A stretch of DNA of 64,000 nucleotides. It comes from Hygrophila difformis. Its lineage: Eukaryota > Streptophyta > Magnoliopsida > Lamiales > Acanthaceae. Every line of letters begins with the position of its first letter. Position 1 is the first letter of the stretch. Made by a program: the position numbers and the translations under genes. Location of the stretch: assembly GCA_030278955.1 (NCBI GenBank), contig JAOANR010000009.1, forward strand, positions 34,697,504 through 34,761,503, given 5' to 3'. A model generated the notes under the pieces. That model was not told the origin of the DNA. It saw only the letters and a program-made list of their open reading frames with translations, and did no database searches. This document shows positions 8,799-20,675 of this stretch, piece by piece.

Positions 8799-11429
8799 TG
8801 TAATACCCGAGAATTTTGCAATATAAGATAAATAAATAAATAAAATAAATAAGTAAATAAACAATAAATAAAACAATAACAAGAAATAAATATACTAATT
8901 AAATAAACATAATACATAGACAAGGAAATGAGAAATGGAATTTAATTTAAGAAGGAATTAAGTTTCCAATACTCGTAAAGCCAAAGATAAAATTAATCGA
9001 ATAAATTGTTACATGTGTACCCGACACCAAACATAAACCCTAAACTCGAGTCCAAACATAAATTTAGATCCGATGGAAATGACGATACGGAATAGGAACC
9101 CGAAGATGGCCCGGAAATCGGAATCCGGGAGCATAGAGGGATAGAAGTCCGAAAGAGAGGAGGAAAGGCACGACGGATCGCACGACCCGCGCAGACCGAA
9201 GTCCAGGCGTGGGCGCGCGGTGACCGCGCGGTGAAAGGCCAAATGGCGCGCCACGACCGTGCCACACGACAGATTCGCCGGTTGCGAGATTCACTCGCCC
9301 GAATCCGGATTTTCCGACTTCGGTTGAACACCTTTCGGCTCAAGACTCACCAAGGCCGACCTTGGACGTCCCTATGTCGTGTCTACCTATAAATAACCCC
9401 TCTTGACAGCCCCGAACATTTTTCAAAACATCCATACTCTCTATACGTTCGAAAACCCTAAATCCGGAGTCGTCGGAGGCACGAAACCAAGGCGAGGACT
9501 GCTTGGGACTGTTTTGGATGAAAATTGGGAGATCTCTAACGTCGTGGTAGGTTCTGGTCCATTCAATCTTTTACGATCTCAATCCGAAAATGGATTTTAA
9601 CTTAGTTTCTTTCCTCTCTACACCCCGAATCGGATCTAGAACGAAAAACCCGACAAACCGTTGGAGATAAACGGTGGACTGGAAGCCACGCCTCCGAAAT
9701 CGACGTTCCCGGACGACTGGAAATCTGTAAGTTGACACTTACATGGTTTTGGGAGTAATTAAAACACTTAAAACTAAAAGCTTAATCAAGAATTTCAAAA
9801 ATCTGTCAACGTGAGATTTTTACCGGCGCAGCGACTTTGTACGATTTTTCCGAACCCTTAAAATTCCCCAAATGAGAAAACTTAAAACAAAAAAAAACGT
9901 TTCTAAGGCTTAGATCTATCTCCTATAAAATTTTCAGAATTTTTCGTGATGATTTGGTATCTGAAATCAACCCGGAACCGAACTGCTTAAGTTTGAATCT
10001 TGAAATTCTTGACAGAACTTAGGTCTGAACTTGATGATGTATTTGACTAGGGTTTTAGGCCGATTTAGATCTTTAGCTGAACATAAAAGTTGTAGATAAA
10101 TGTCTTAAGAAGGTCTCTGTAAAATTTCGTTAAATTTGAAGTTGAATTGCTATGGTAGATCTCGAAATTTTTGAACTACTGTACACGAAATTCGGACAGA
10201 TTAATGATATGACGAAATTTGACGTTTTGACCTGTTTCGGTATCTCGGATTGAAAAAGTTAAAACATGAAAGTTGTTCATCTCGGTGTTTCCGAGTCAGT
10301 GATAAATTTTCAGAATTTTTGGACTTAAATCTGATTTTAAATTAATTTTAGAGTAAACAGCGGTTTACCGGAGTCAAATTTTGAAATCTTGTTGAAACGA
10401 TGGAATTAGCCTTTAGGGTTGAAACGAGTCGAAATATTTTTCTAAATTAATTAAGTGAAATCAGAATTTTTGAAATAAATCCCCTTACAAACTTGATAAA
10501 TTAAAATTAGGGGTGAGTGCTCTGCAGGGTGCCCCCTAACTGCTTCACTTCGTGCCTTTATGGACGATGGTGACCCCGCGCGAAAATTGAGATATGATAT
10601 TGCCAAAATGGCATGAGACATATGGCCTACACTCTCGAGAATGTCCACATGGATTTCCCGAGGCTCCGAAGTGGTATTGGGTATGGCAGATACGGTTGCG
10701 GCCGCCGGGCTACCGGCTAAACTTGTCGAGATTGCGTTGCAATCGTGAAATACTTGAAATTACTAAATCGAGGATGTAATGGGGAATTTAAATTAAATTG
10801 GATTATTTATCGTTGTCGTTTAAATTGTTAAAATACGTTATTTAAATTAATTATGGCTTTCATTTTAAATTGTGCTAAATGTATTATTAACTAGTGACAT
10901 GAATTAATTATGCAAATTGGTTAGACAATTAAATTGAATTATTTATGGTTTATTATCATGTTTTTATGTAAATATTAAATTATTGGCTTTTAAACCCTAC
11001 GATCATGCATGTGTTAACTTACTCAGCAAGTTGTGCTGACCAAACCGTTTATTTTTCCGTTTCCTTACAGAGTATGTGGAATGAGCATGAGCACGTTCAT
11101 GCATGGGGGAAATTATGTTTTTGTGAAACTTTATTTTTAAATTCTTGCATTAGACTATAGAATAAACGGGCCTGTTTAACCCGTGTTTTGACCATGTCGG
11201 TCTTATTTACATTTCCGCTGCAATATTATACTTAAATATTATTTCCGCTGCATTATGATATTATTATTTTCGAATTTATATTGTATGGGCTGTTTGCAAA
11301 TGTTTTAAATATTTTAAATACTGAAATACATAGCCTTGCATCTCTTTAGTAAGCCGGAGAAACTGTGTCTTACTAGGGAGGTGTGGCGGTAACATCCCGA
11401 CCTGGGTGACCAAAAACCGGGGTGTTACA
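8799..11429 (+). repeat. 5' LTR of E1
   Basis: 2631 bp, TG...CA, alignable along its length with 17207-19809. A TATA box lies at 9388-9395. A GTAAGT donor-like site is at 9727-9732 and a pyrimidine-rich TTCCTTACAG acceptor-like site ends at 11070. A CpG-rich palindromic cluster sits near 9210-9270. Confidence 0.93.
9388..9395 (+). promoter_or_regulatory. TATA box in the 5' LTR of E1
   Basis: CCTATAAATAACCCC is a good TATA match in the U3 region. In the 3' LTR the same place reads CCAATAAATA, so the T of TATA has changed there. Confidence 0.6.
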
Positions 11430-11432
11430 AGT

Positions 11433-11447
11433 TGGTATCAAAGCCCG
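11433..11447 (+). promoter_or_regulatory. Primer binding site of E1 (initiator-Met tRNA type)
   Basis: TGGTATCAAAGCCCG begins three bases after the 5' LTR. It matches the common plant PBS TGGTATCAGAGC with one substitution. Minus-strand DNA synthesis would start here. Confidence 0.85.
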
Positions 11448-11449
11448 GA

Positions 11450-11877
11450 TATTTTTAAACTATTATTTTTAAACCATTATTATTTCTAAAGTATTATTTT
11501 TAAATTATTATTTTTTTAAATTACTAGATTATTATTTTTAAACCATTAGTAATTATATTACTGATATAGAAGCCCCAAAATTATTTTTAGCTAAATTATA
11601 ATTATTTTGACCCAATATAGAGGTCCAAGGATTTTAAATATTATTTTAAATTTTTTTAGCATTATTTTCATGGAAATGAATTTTTAGTTTAAAACCCATG
11701 GGAAAAAATATATATATTGCATGAATTATTTTTGGGGGGAAATCATCATTTGCATTTGCATATTGCATCTCCTTTATTTAAAGAACTTAGAATCTTGGTG
11801 AATTTTAACTTAGAATCTTGGCGAATTTTAACCTAGAATCTTGACGAATATTAACCTAGATCTTTTGCTTGCGCTAG
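11450..11877 (+). other. AT-rich leader of E1
   Basis: Untranslated leader between PBS and first ORF, rich in T/A runs. A short unit containing AGAATCTTGGCGAATTTTAA is repeated about three times near 11785-11855. No gene seen. Confidence 0.6.
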
Positions 11878-12213
11878 ATGGCTAGTCAAGATATGATGAA
11901 CTTGATGATTAAAATGATGAACGCTCACTTTGACTCCCAACAAACCATAGAACAAATGAAACATCGTATGGCTTAATTGGAGGCCAATCTGCACCACATG
12001 GGCAACTTAAGAGAGGCGGATCACCACCGCATAAACCAACTCGAACGCCAAGTCCAAACCCTCACTACGAAAAACCTAATACTGAAGGAACACATCGATG
12101 CTCATGGACAAGACTTGAACACCATCTTTGACGATCTACTGCCGCCAAGTTCGGAGGAGGAAGACCCGGAGGAGGATCCCGCTACCGCACCGGAGGATGT
12201 CTTGAGACGCTAG
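11878..12213 (+). pseudogene. Small ORF ahead of gag in E1, one internal stop
   Basis: From ATG 11878 the frame encodes a methionine/glutamine-rich, heptad-like segment (NLMIKMMNAHF, TIEQMKHRM). A TAA stop falls at 11974-11976, then the frame stays open to 12213. The second part looks coiled-coil (NQLERQVQTLTTKN) with an acidic end (SSEEEDPEEDP). The stop could be a CAA-to-TAA change, since the alternative Q would suit the flanking heptads. It may be the N-terminal part of gag in the ancestral element or a separate leader ORF; I do not recognise a named family. Confidence 0.45.
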
Positions 12214-12323
12214 GGACTCTATTTATAGTAGATACTATTTTGCTAGGTTCATGATCTGCTCCCCAAACTACTACTGAAACACCTCCAAATGTCACGGAAC
12301 CGGCTCAACCTGTAGAGGAATAA

Positions 12324-13490
12324 TCCCAAGGTGCGCAGGACGCCCCCGCACCGAACAATGTGGGCGATCGTCTTCGGACGATAGAAGAGGTTTTGATTGC
12401 GCTAGGAAACGCGCAAGTCAATCAAGGGAAGGCTGCGGCGGTACCTCCGCCTCAGGCTCGCCTTAACTACTTGGCAATGGTGAATCCTTACCAGCCGCCC
12501 CATTACGCTGGTGAGGAGGATCCAACTAAACTGGAGGAGTGGATCCGAACCTTCGACAAGCTGATGGGAGCAGTCAAATGTCCGGAAGGAGAGAGAGTGC
12601 ACGTCGCTTCGTACTACTTGGGAGGCGAAGCGGACGACTGGTGGCAGGCGACACAAGCCAAACTGATGGAGGACGACGAGCCCTATTCCGGGCGGAAATG
12701 ATGGAACTGCTTAGGGATAGATTCTATCCCTTGAGTACTAAATCAGCAATGTATGAGGAATTCCTGTCGCTGAAGCAAGGAGGCCATACTGTGCAGGAGT
12801 ACTACACTCGTTTCAAGGAGCTAGTAAGGTTCACACCAAGACTCGTACCCATGGATGCGGAGAAAGCTCAAAAGTTCGAGATGGAACTGAACCTGGCAGT
12901 ACGCGAGGTGATTGCAGGGGTGCACTACCCTGACCTGCAAGCTGTGTATGACCGCGCTGTGGCAGTAGCGCGAGTGCAACAACTGAAGAGAAGGGTGAGT
13001 GGGGAGTCCAGCAGGGGACCCCAAGACAAGAGGAACCGGGACACAAGGAGTGAGAACAATACGGGCAGAAATGAGCGACGAGGAGGGCCGAATAAGCCAC
13101 AACAAACCAACAATGGAAGGATGTTTAACCAAGAAGAGCCAATACCACCCTGCCCAAGATGTGGACGACCCCATCTGGCGAGGGGATGCCCTCAACAGGG
13201 CGCCTGCTTCCGATGTGGTCGAATGGGTCACATTCATCGGGATTGCCGGACGAGGATCGAGAATATAACAAGGAGGGAAGATTTGGTCATGGGGCCGGAA
13301 CAGCCTCAGAACCAAAACGGGCGGAACGGAAATAACCAGGGGTATAGACCGCCTCAGAAGCAATTTAGGCCGCCGAATCAGAACCAGAACCAACGACCTC
13401 CGCCACCGCAGAATCAAAACCAACAGCAAAATCAGCAACAGAATGCGAATCAGCAGGGCAACCAAGGACGCCCTATGGGGAGGCTCAACG
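12324..13490 (+). pseudogene. Gag region of E1, frameshifted
   Basis: Gag would form the cytoplasmic particle. The first part (12324-12701) contains [44 protein letters not shown] and [11 protein letters not shown], closely matching the intact gag of E2. The frame shifts near 12660-12700. It then continues with [26 protein letters not shown] and a zinc knuckle [14 protein letters not shown] preceded by [17 protein letters not shown]-rich stretch follows. A TAA at 12321-12323 interrupts the frame just upstream. The E2 gag start suggests the original start was further upstream. Confidence 0.85.
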
Positions 13491-16400
13491 TGGTTAACCA
13501 AGCGGACGTGCCTGCACAAGGAGAAGTGATGGCAGGTACATTTCATGTTTTGAATACACCCCTTAGAGTTCTATTTGATTCTGGAGCTAGTTGGTCAATC
13601 ATAGCATCAAGAATAGTGCCTGAGTTAGATCTATCTAAGTGCGAGAGAATTAGCTTAGGAATTCAATTGCCTTCTGGAGAAGTAGTATCTTGCTCTAAAC
13701 GATATAACGAAATTCCTATATTGATAAAAAACGTAGAATTCTTCGTGAACTTAGTAGAATTTAACTTAAGAGACTTTGACATTATACTGGGGATGGATTG
13801 GTTATCCCAGTATAAGGCGGTGATCGAATGCCAAAAGCAAAAGATCACCTTGTCAAAAAGTAGGGGAAAGAGGGTTATCTTTTACTCTCAGCCCCCTAAG
13901 AAGAGTAACAAAATCGTTAGTGCACTCAAACTAAGTAACTTGATGCGTAAGGGGTATGAGCTATATGCGTGCTACGTGCACAACCTTGAGGCGGGAGAGA
14001 ACAATGTTGACAACATACCAGTGGTAAGAGAATACCCGGATGTGTTTCCTGAAGACATCCCGGGAATGCCACCTGAGAGAGATCTTGAGTTCACTATAGA
14101 TCTCATCTCGGGCACAGAGCCTGTCTCAAAAGCTCCGTACCGGATGGCACCATTGGAAATGAAGGAGTTAAAGGACCAACTCGAGGAGCTGTTAGGAAAA
14201 TGGTACATAAGGCCGAGTACTTCCCCCTGGGGAGCACCTGTTTTATTTGTTAAGAAGAAAGACGGAGGATTACGTCTTTGCACAGACTATCGAGGGTTAA
14301 ACCAAGTGACCATCAAGAATAAATACCCTCTGCCGAGAATTGAGGATCTATTTGATCAACTGAAGGGAGCTTCAGTATTCTCGAAGATCGACTTATGATC
14401 TGGGTATCACCAGTTGAGAATCGCCGAGAAAGACATTCCGAAGACGGCGTTCTGAACTCGATATGGCCACTACGAGTTCACAGGGTATCCTTTGGGTTAA
14501 CAGATGCTCCAGCAATGTTCATGAACCTCATGAACAATGTATTTCGAGAGCTGTTAGATCAGTGTGTAGTGGTGTTCATTGATGACATCCTGATCTACTC
14601 GAAAAGCGAGGAGGATCACGCCCAGCACTTGCACCAAGTGTTAGGGACCTTGCGAAAGAACCAACTATACGGCAAATTGTCCAAATGCGATTTTTGGTTG
14701 AAGGAGGTAGCATTTCTAGGACATATAGTATCCGCTGATGGAGTTTCAGTGGATCCGACAAAAGTTTCTGCCGTAACTAAATGGGCAACTCCAAAGAGAC
14801 AAACTGAGATAAGGAGTTTCCTTGGATTAGCCGGGTACTATAGACGGTTCGTGAAGGATTTTTCGAAAGTCGCACGACCTTTGACCCAGCTACTGAAGAA
14901 GGGAGTAAAATACGTGTGGACAGAGGCTTGTGAGACAGCGTTTCAAGAGCTGAAGAAACAACTCACAACCACACCCGTATTGACGCTACCATCAGAGAAT
15001 GGTGACTTCGAAGTTTACAGCGATGCTTCGAAGGAAGGTTTAGGTTGTGTCTTGATGCAAGACTCGAGAGTCGTAGCGTATGCATCACGCCAACTAAAAC
15101 CTCACGAGGAGAATTATCCGACACACGACCTGGAGTTGGCAGCGGTCGTTTTCGCTCTAAAGATATGGAGACATTATCTTTACGGGCGGAAGTGTCGAAT
15201 GTTCACCGACCACAAGAGCATGAAATATATATTCACTCAGAAGGAGTTGAATTTGAGACAACGAAGGTGGTTGGAACTTATTAAGGACTACGATTTGGAG
15301 ATATCCTACCACGAGGGGAAGGCGAATGTGGTAGCCAATGCCCTAAGCTGGAAAACCCAACACGTGACAAACTCGTTGGTAATTCCGCCGGCATTGTATA
15401 TGGATTTAGAAAGATTGGATGTGGAACTTGTGCATCCTGGCACAGTGAGTGGAGTGATCAATGTAATGGTCGTAGAAACTCCAATATTGGACGAAATTCG
15501 ACTCGCTCAACCGGGCGACGCGAAATTGGAAAAGATAAAGGGGTATATTGCCGAGGGAAAGACAATAGGATTTGCTGTCCACAATGATGGAAGCATTCGC
15601 TTCAAAGGGAGATGGTGTGTGCCCCATAAATGTGCCAAGTTGAAGCGAAGGTTGATGGAGGAAGGGCACAACACGCCATATTCAGTGCATCCCGGAGGTG
15701 ACAAGCTTTACAAAGATCTAAAGAAGATCTATTGGTGGTCGGGAATGGAGAAGAAGTGGCAGACTTCGTGGCAAAATGCCTCACCTGTCAAAGGGTTAAG
15801 GCAGTGAGACATAAACCCTTATGACTGATGATACCACTAGAGATTCCAAGTTGGAAGTGGGCCAGCATCTCAATGGATTTTGTCTCGGGATTACCTCGAT
15901 CACCTAAAGGCATGAATAAGATTTGGGTGATTGTGGATAGGTTAACGAAGACAACCATATTTATCCCGATGAAGGACACGTGGACTATGGACCAATTGGC
16001 CCGAGCCTACGTCGATAATGTGGTACGACGACATGGAGTACCACATGACATCATTTCCGACAGAGACAGTAGATTTGTCTCTCATTTTTGGACGGAGTTA
16101 CAAAAAGCTCTCGGTACTCAAATCAAAATGAGCACCTCATTCCACCCAATGACGGATGGACAAACCGAAAGAACGATCCAAACACTTGAGGACATGCTGA
16201 GAGCATGTGTGTTGGAGTTCAAAGGAAATTGGGAAGCTCATTTACCCTTAATTGAGTTCTCCTATAACAATAGCTACCATGCTAGCATTGGCATGGCACC
16301 ATTCGAGGCGTTGTATGGATGAAAGTGCCGAAGCCCGTTGAGCTGGGAAGAAAACGATAAGTCTGTGGTAGTGGGACCACAACTTATCGAAGACATGGCT

Positions 16401-16940
16401 CAACAAATCAAGGTGATTCAAGGAAAAATGAGAGCCGCTCAATGCCGTCAGAAGAGTTACGCTAACGTGAGACGACGAGACCTAGAATTTCAAGTGGGAG
16501 ATAGGGTCATGCTAAAGATATCACCCATGAAGGGGGTGATGCGCTTTGGCAAACGAGGAAAGTTGAGTCCTCGATACATAGGACCTTACGAAATTCTAGA
16601 ACGAGTCGGAAATTTGGCCTACCGACTGGCTTTACCGCCACAACTAGATCGAGTTCATAATGTCTTCCATGTCTCACAACTAAAGAAGTATGTGCCAGAC
16701 CCGACACATGTACTTCAACCGGAAGTAATCGAACTCGATGAAGATCTGACTTATGAAGAAGTCCCAGTGCGAATTCTAGACACTAAGGAGCGAGTAACGA
16801 GGAATAAAACTGTCAAGATGGTCAAGGTTCTTTGGTCGAACCATGAAAGCGAGACAGCAACATGGGAGTTAGAATCGGACATGAGGGAACGCTATCCGAC
16901 ACTGTTCCAAACCGACACCGACACTGTTATGGAGACATAA
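13491..16940 (+). pseudogene. Pol region of E1: PR, RT, RNase H, integrase, chromodomain; broken
   Basis: Protease has [13 protein letters not shown] near 13567 and GMDWLSQY near 13793. RT starts around 14050 and has [20 protein letters not shown] and the catalytic FIDDIL near 14575. RNase H has [14 protein letters not shown] near 15015; its usual ADALSR segment reads ANALSW. Integrase has a zinc-binding region near 15680-15800, [20 protein letters not shown] and [29 protein letters not shown] segment and a chromodomain (RILDTKERV...VLWSNHESETATWE) end at 16940. Damage: TGA at 14396, 14453, 15822 and 16320; one-base frameshifts near 14490 and 15750. Three TGA stops sit where relatives have Arg and would fit CGA-to-TGA. 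A chromodomain typically directs integration toward marked chromatin. Confidence 0.9.
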
Positions 16941-17206
16941 CTGCAATCTTAAGGGGGAGAGGATGTAATACGTGGTGTCACATCCGTATTTTACCATGCA
17001 TTTCCGTACTTTTTGTAACCAAATAAATTCAAATTGTTTTGAACTACGTTATGGCTTGATCCCTTCACAGGGTACGTAGGCAGCTTAGAAGTTTTAATTC
17101 TAAGTTCAGGCACACAATAATAAAACAAACAAAAGCATTCGTTCTTAACATGAGAAAAGCCGAAACACAACTTCGAGGACGAAGTTGATTCTTAAGGAGG
17201 GTAGAT
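16941..17206 (+). other. 3' untranslated region and polypurine tracts of E1
   Basis: Two purine tracts occur: TTAAGGGGGAGAGG at about 16949-16962, followed by TGTAATACG-like sequence, and CTTAAGGAGGGTAGA at 17191-17205 directly before the 3' LTR. The second is in the functional position. The same double arrangement exists in E2. The inverted word pair ACTTCGAGGACGAAGT lies between them near 17169-17186. Confidence 0.7.
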
Positions 17207-19809
17207 TGTAATACCCGAGAATTTTGCAACATAAGATAAATAAATAAATAAAATAAATAAGTAAATAAACAATAAATAAAACAATAACAATAAATAAATA
17301 TACTAAATAAATAAACATAATACATAGACAAGGAAATGAGAAATGGAATTTAATTTAAGAAGGAATTAAGTTTCCAATACTCGTAAAACCAAAGATAAAA
17401 TTAGTCGAATAAATTGTTACACGTGTACCCGACACCAAACATAAACCCTAAACTCGAGTCCAAACATAAATTTAGATCCGAGGGAAATGACGATACGGAA
17501 TAGGAACCCGAAGATGGCCCGGAAATCGGAATCCGGGAGCATAGAGGGATAGAAGTCCGAAAGAGAGGAGGAAAGGCACGACCCGCCCGGACCGAAGTCC
17601 AGGCGTGGGCCGCGCGGTGAAAGGCCAAATGGCGCGCCACGACCGCGCCACACGATAGATTCGCCGGTTGCGAGATTCACTCGCCCGAATCCGGATTTCC
17701 GGCTTCGGTTGAACACCTTTCGGCTCAAGACTCACCAAGGCCGACCTTGGACATCCCTAGGTCATGTCTACCAATAAATAACCCCTCTTGACAGCCCCGA
17801 ACACTTTTCAAAACATCCATACTCTCTCACGTTCGAAAACCCTAAATCCGGAGTCGTCGGAGGCACGAAACCAAGGCGAGGACTGCTTGGGACAGTTTTG
17901 GACGAAAATTGGGAGATCTCTAACGTCGTGATAAGTTCCTGTCAATTCAATCTTTTACGATCTCAATCCGAAAGCGGATTCTAACTTAGTTTCTTTCCTC
18001 TCTACACCTCGAATCGGATCTAGAACGAAGAACCCGACGAACCGAGGAGATAAACGGTGGACTGGAAGCCACGCCTCCGAAATCGATGTTCCCGGACAAC
18101 TGGAAATCTGTAAGTTGACACTTACATTGTTTTGGGAGTAATTAAAACACTTAAAACTAAAAGCTTAATCAAGAATTTCGAAAATCTGTCAACGTGAGAT
18201 TTTTACCGGCGCAGCGACTTTGTACGATTTTTCTGAACCCTTAAAATCTCCAAACGAGAAAACTTAAAACTTAAAAAACGTTCTTAAGGCTGAGATCTAT
18301 CTCCTGTAAAATTTTCAGAATTTTTCGTGATGATTTGTTATCTGAAACCAACCCGGAACCGAACTGCTTAAGTTTGAATCTTGAAATTCTTGACAGAACT
18401 TAGGTCTGAACTTGATGACGTATTTGACTAGGGTTCTAGGCTGATTTAGATCTTTAGCCAAACATAAAAGTTGTAGATAAATGTCTTAAGAAGGTCTCTG
18501 TAAAATTTCGTTGAATTTGAAGTTGAATTGCTATGGTAGATCTTGAAATTTTAGAACTGCTGTCCACGAAATTCGGACAGATTAATGATATGACGAAAAT
18601 CGACGTTTTTGACCTGTTGCGGTATCTCGGATTGAAAAAGTTAAAACATGAAAGTTGTTCATCTCGGTGTTTCCGAGTCTGTGGTAAAGTTTCACAATTT
18701 TTGGACTTAAATCTGATTTTAAATTAATTTTAGAGTAAACAGCGGTTTACCGGAGTCAAATCTTGAAATCTTGTTGAAAGGATGGAATTAGCCTTTAGGG
18801 TTGAAACGAGTCGAAATCTTTTTCTAAATAAATTAAATAAAATCAGAATTTTTGAAATAAATCCCCTTACAAACTTGATAAATTAAAATTAGGGGTGAGT
18901 GCTCTGCAGGGTGCCCCCTAACTGCTTCACTTCGTGCCTTTATGGGCGATGGTGACCCCGCGCGAAAATTGAGATATGATATTGCCAAAACGGCATGAGA
19001 CATATGGCCTACACTCTCGAGAATGTCCACTGGATTTCCCGAGGCTCCGGAGTGGTACTGGGTATGGCAGATACGGTTGCGGCCGCCGGGCTACCGGCTA
19101 AACTTGTCGAGATTGCGATGCAATTGTGAAATACTTGAAATTACTAAATCGGGGATGTAATGGGGAATTTAAATTAAATTGGATTATTTATCGTTATCGT
19201 TTAAATTGTTAAATGCGTTATTTAAATTAATTATGGCTTTCATTTTAAATTATGCTAAATGTATTATTGACTAGTGCCATGAATTAATTATGCAAATTGG
19301 TTAGACAATTAAATTGAATTATTTATGGTTTATTATCATGTTTTTATGTAAATATTAAATTATTGGCTTTTAAAACCTACGATCATGCATGTGTTAACTT
19401 ACTCAGCAAGTTGTGCTGACCAAACCGTTTATTTTTCCTTTTCCTTACAGAGTATGTGGAATGAGCATGAGCACGTTCATGCATGGGGGAAATTATGTTT
19501 TTGTGAAACTTTATTTTTAAATTCTTGCATTAGACTATAGAATAAACAGGCCTGTTGAATCCGTGTTTTGACTATGTCGGTCTTATTTACATTTCCGCTG
19601 CAATATTATACTTAAATATTATTTCCGCTGCATTATGATATTGTTATTTTCAAATTTATATTGTATGGGCTGTTTGCAAATGTTTTAAATATTTTAAATA
19701 CTGAAATACCTAGCCTTGCATCTCTTTAGTAAGCCGGAGAAACCGTGTCTTACTAGGGAGGTGTGGCGGTGACATCCCGACCTGGGTGACCAAAAACCGG
19801 GGTGTTACA
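17207..19809 (+). repeat. 3' LTR of E1
   Basis: 2603 bp, TG...CA, matching the 5' LTR with scattered substitutions and small deletions, for example about 19 bases shorter in the CpG-rich part near 17580-17610. Donor-like GTAAGT is at 18110-18115 and the acceptor-like site ends at 19450. The right TSD GCAAA follows at 19810-19814. Confidence 0.93.
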
Positions 19810-19990
19810 GCAAACATCGCAGACCCTTGTGTCACTGAAAACCATTCCCCCCACCAACACTGCCACATTCCCGCATCTTTTCCCACCAAAACTGTCATCT
19901 TCCCCACCCAAAACCATCATCTTCTCCATCCAAAATCTCTGAAACCCTCCCGCTACAATCACTCTCCAGTTGTACTCCGACAACTCTTCA

Positions 19991-20161
19991 ATGGACGAAA
20001 TTATAGATTTAAATATGCCACCGCCGGATGAAAAATCTACGGAAGAAGCCATGCCGGAAACTTGTATGAAAATCACGTTCATGGATGAAGAACTTACAGG
20101 AGAGCCCATTCAAGGTTCCATGGATGGAGAACCTACGGGTAAAATCTCAGGGAGTTTGTGA
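19991..20161 (+). CDS. Small ORF of unknown function, possible first exon
   Basis: From ATG 19991 the frame encodes 56 residues starting MDEIIDLNMPPPDEKS. It is acidic and proline/methionine-rich, and ends in TGA at 20159-20161. Upstream DNA is C-rich and leader-like. Donor-like GGTAAAATC (near 20138) and CAGGTATGTG (near 20175) occur, so it could be the start of a spliced gene, of which I see no further exon. The opening resembles the start of some FAR1-related proteins, but that is weak. It could equally be chance or a gene broken by E1, which inserted about 180 bp upstream. Confidence 0.25.
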   Translation: MDEIIDLNMPPPDEKSTEEAMPETCMKITFMDEELTGEPIQGSMDGEPTGKISGSL

Positions 20162-20413
20162 TTCATCCGTCTACACAGGTATGTGTGATGCGTAGTCCTA
20201 TCTGTGTGATGCCTGGAAGTATTGTATGTGGTGTATACGACATTTCATATTATGGGATATTAAAAGTGATGTATATAATCCAAACAGCCATGGTCAAATG
20301 TGGTTACATAGTGCCTTATATACTTGTATTATGTGATGTCTGCAAGTATTTTATGTGATGTGTATGCCATTTCATGTGATGAGAGACTAAAAATATGGTA
20401 TATATCTGAATAA

Positions 20414-20675
20414 TACTCCCTCGTTTTTTCTAAATGTTATGTTTTGACTTTTTTTACTGTTCATTGTAGCATTTGGATTTCTATTTTTATTATAGTTATA
20501 GAAGACAAAATATAGCCAAGTGAGATCTTGTTGGATTCATCTCATCTTGTAGTGTTTAAAATATTAAATTTTTAGAATTTTCACTTGTACCGAATTTGAG
20601 TTATTAATCGTTGAAAATGTGCATTGGTATACGTGCAAATGAGAAGTGTAACCTTTAAAAAAAACGGATGAAGTA
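20414..20675. mobile_element. Stowaway-like MITE 1
   Basis: About 262 bp, with ends TACTCCCTCGT and ACGGATGAAGTA inside TA dinucleotides. These are the terminal words of plant mariner/Stowaway MITEs (CTCCCTCCGT). It contains GTCAAGTGAGATCTTGTT-like interior sequence shared with MITE 2. It has no coding capacity. Confidence 0.75.

Larger units (their letters stand above)
8799..19809 (+). mobile_element. Complete Tekay/Del-type chromovirus E1 (Ty3/gypsy), non-functional
   Basis: The element is 11,011 bp. Perfect 5-bp duplications GCAAA flank it (8794-8798 and 19810-19814). The LTRs start TGTAATACCC and end GGGTGTTACA. A primer site matching the initiator-Met tRNA type follows the 5' LTR, and a purine-rich tract precedes the 3' LTR. 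The internal order is gag, protease, RT, RNase H, integrase and chromodomain, which is the Ty3/gypsy order. Long LTRs and a C-terminal chromodomain suggest Tekay/Del. Several in-frame stops and at least three frameshifts show it is no longer autonomous. Confidence 0.92.

Noticed and set aside
12821..13546. Minus-strand ORF of 241 residues opposite gag of E1
   Set aside because: Shadow of the coding strand; low-complexity leucine/arginine content and no family resemblance.
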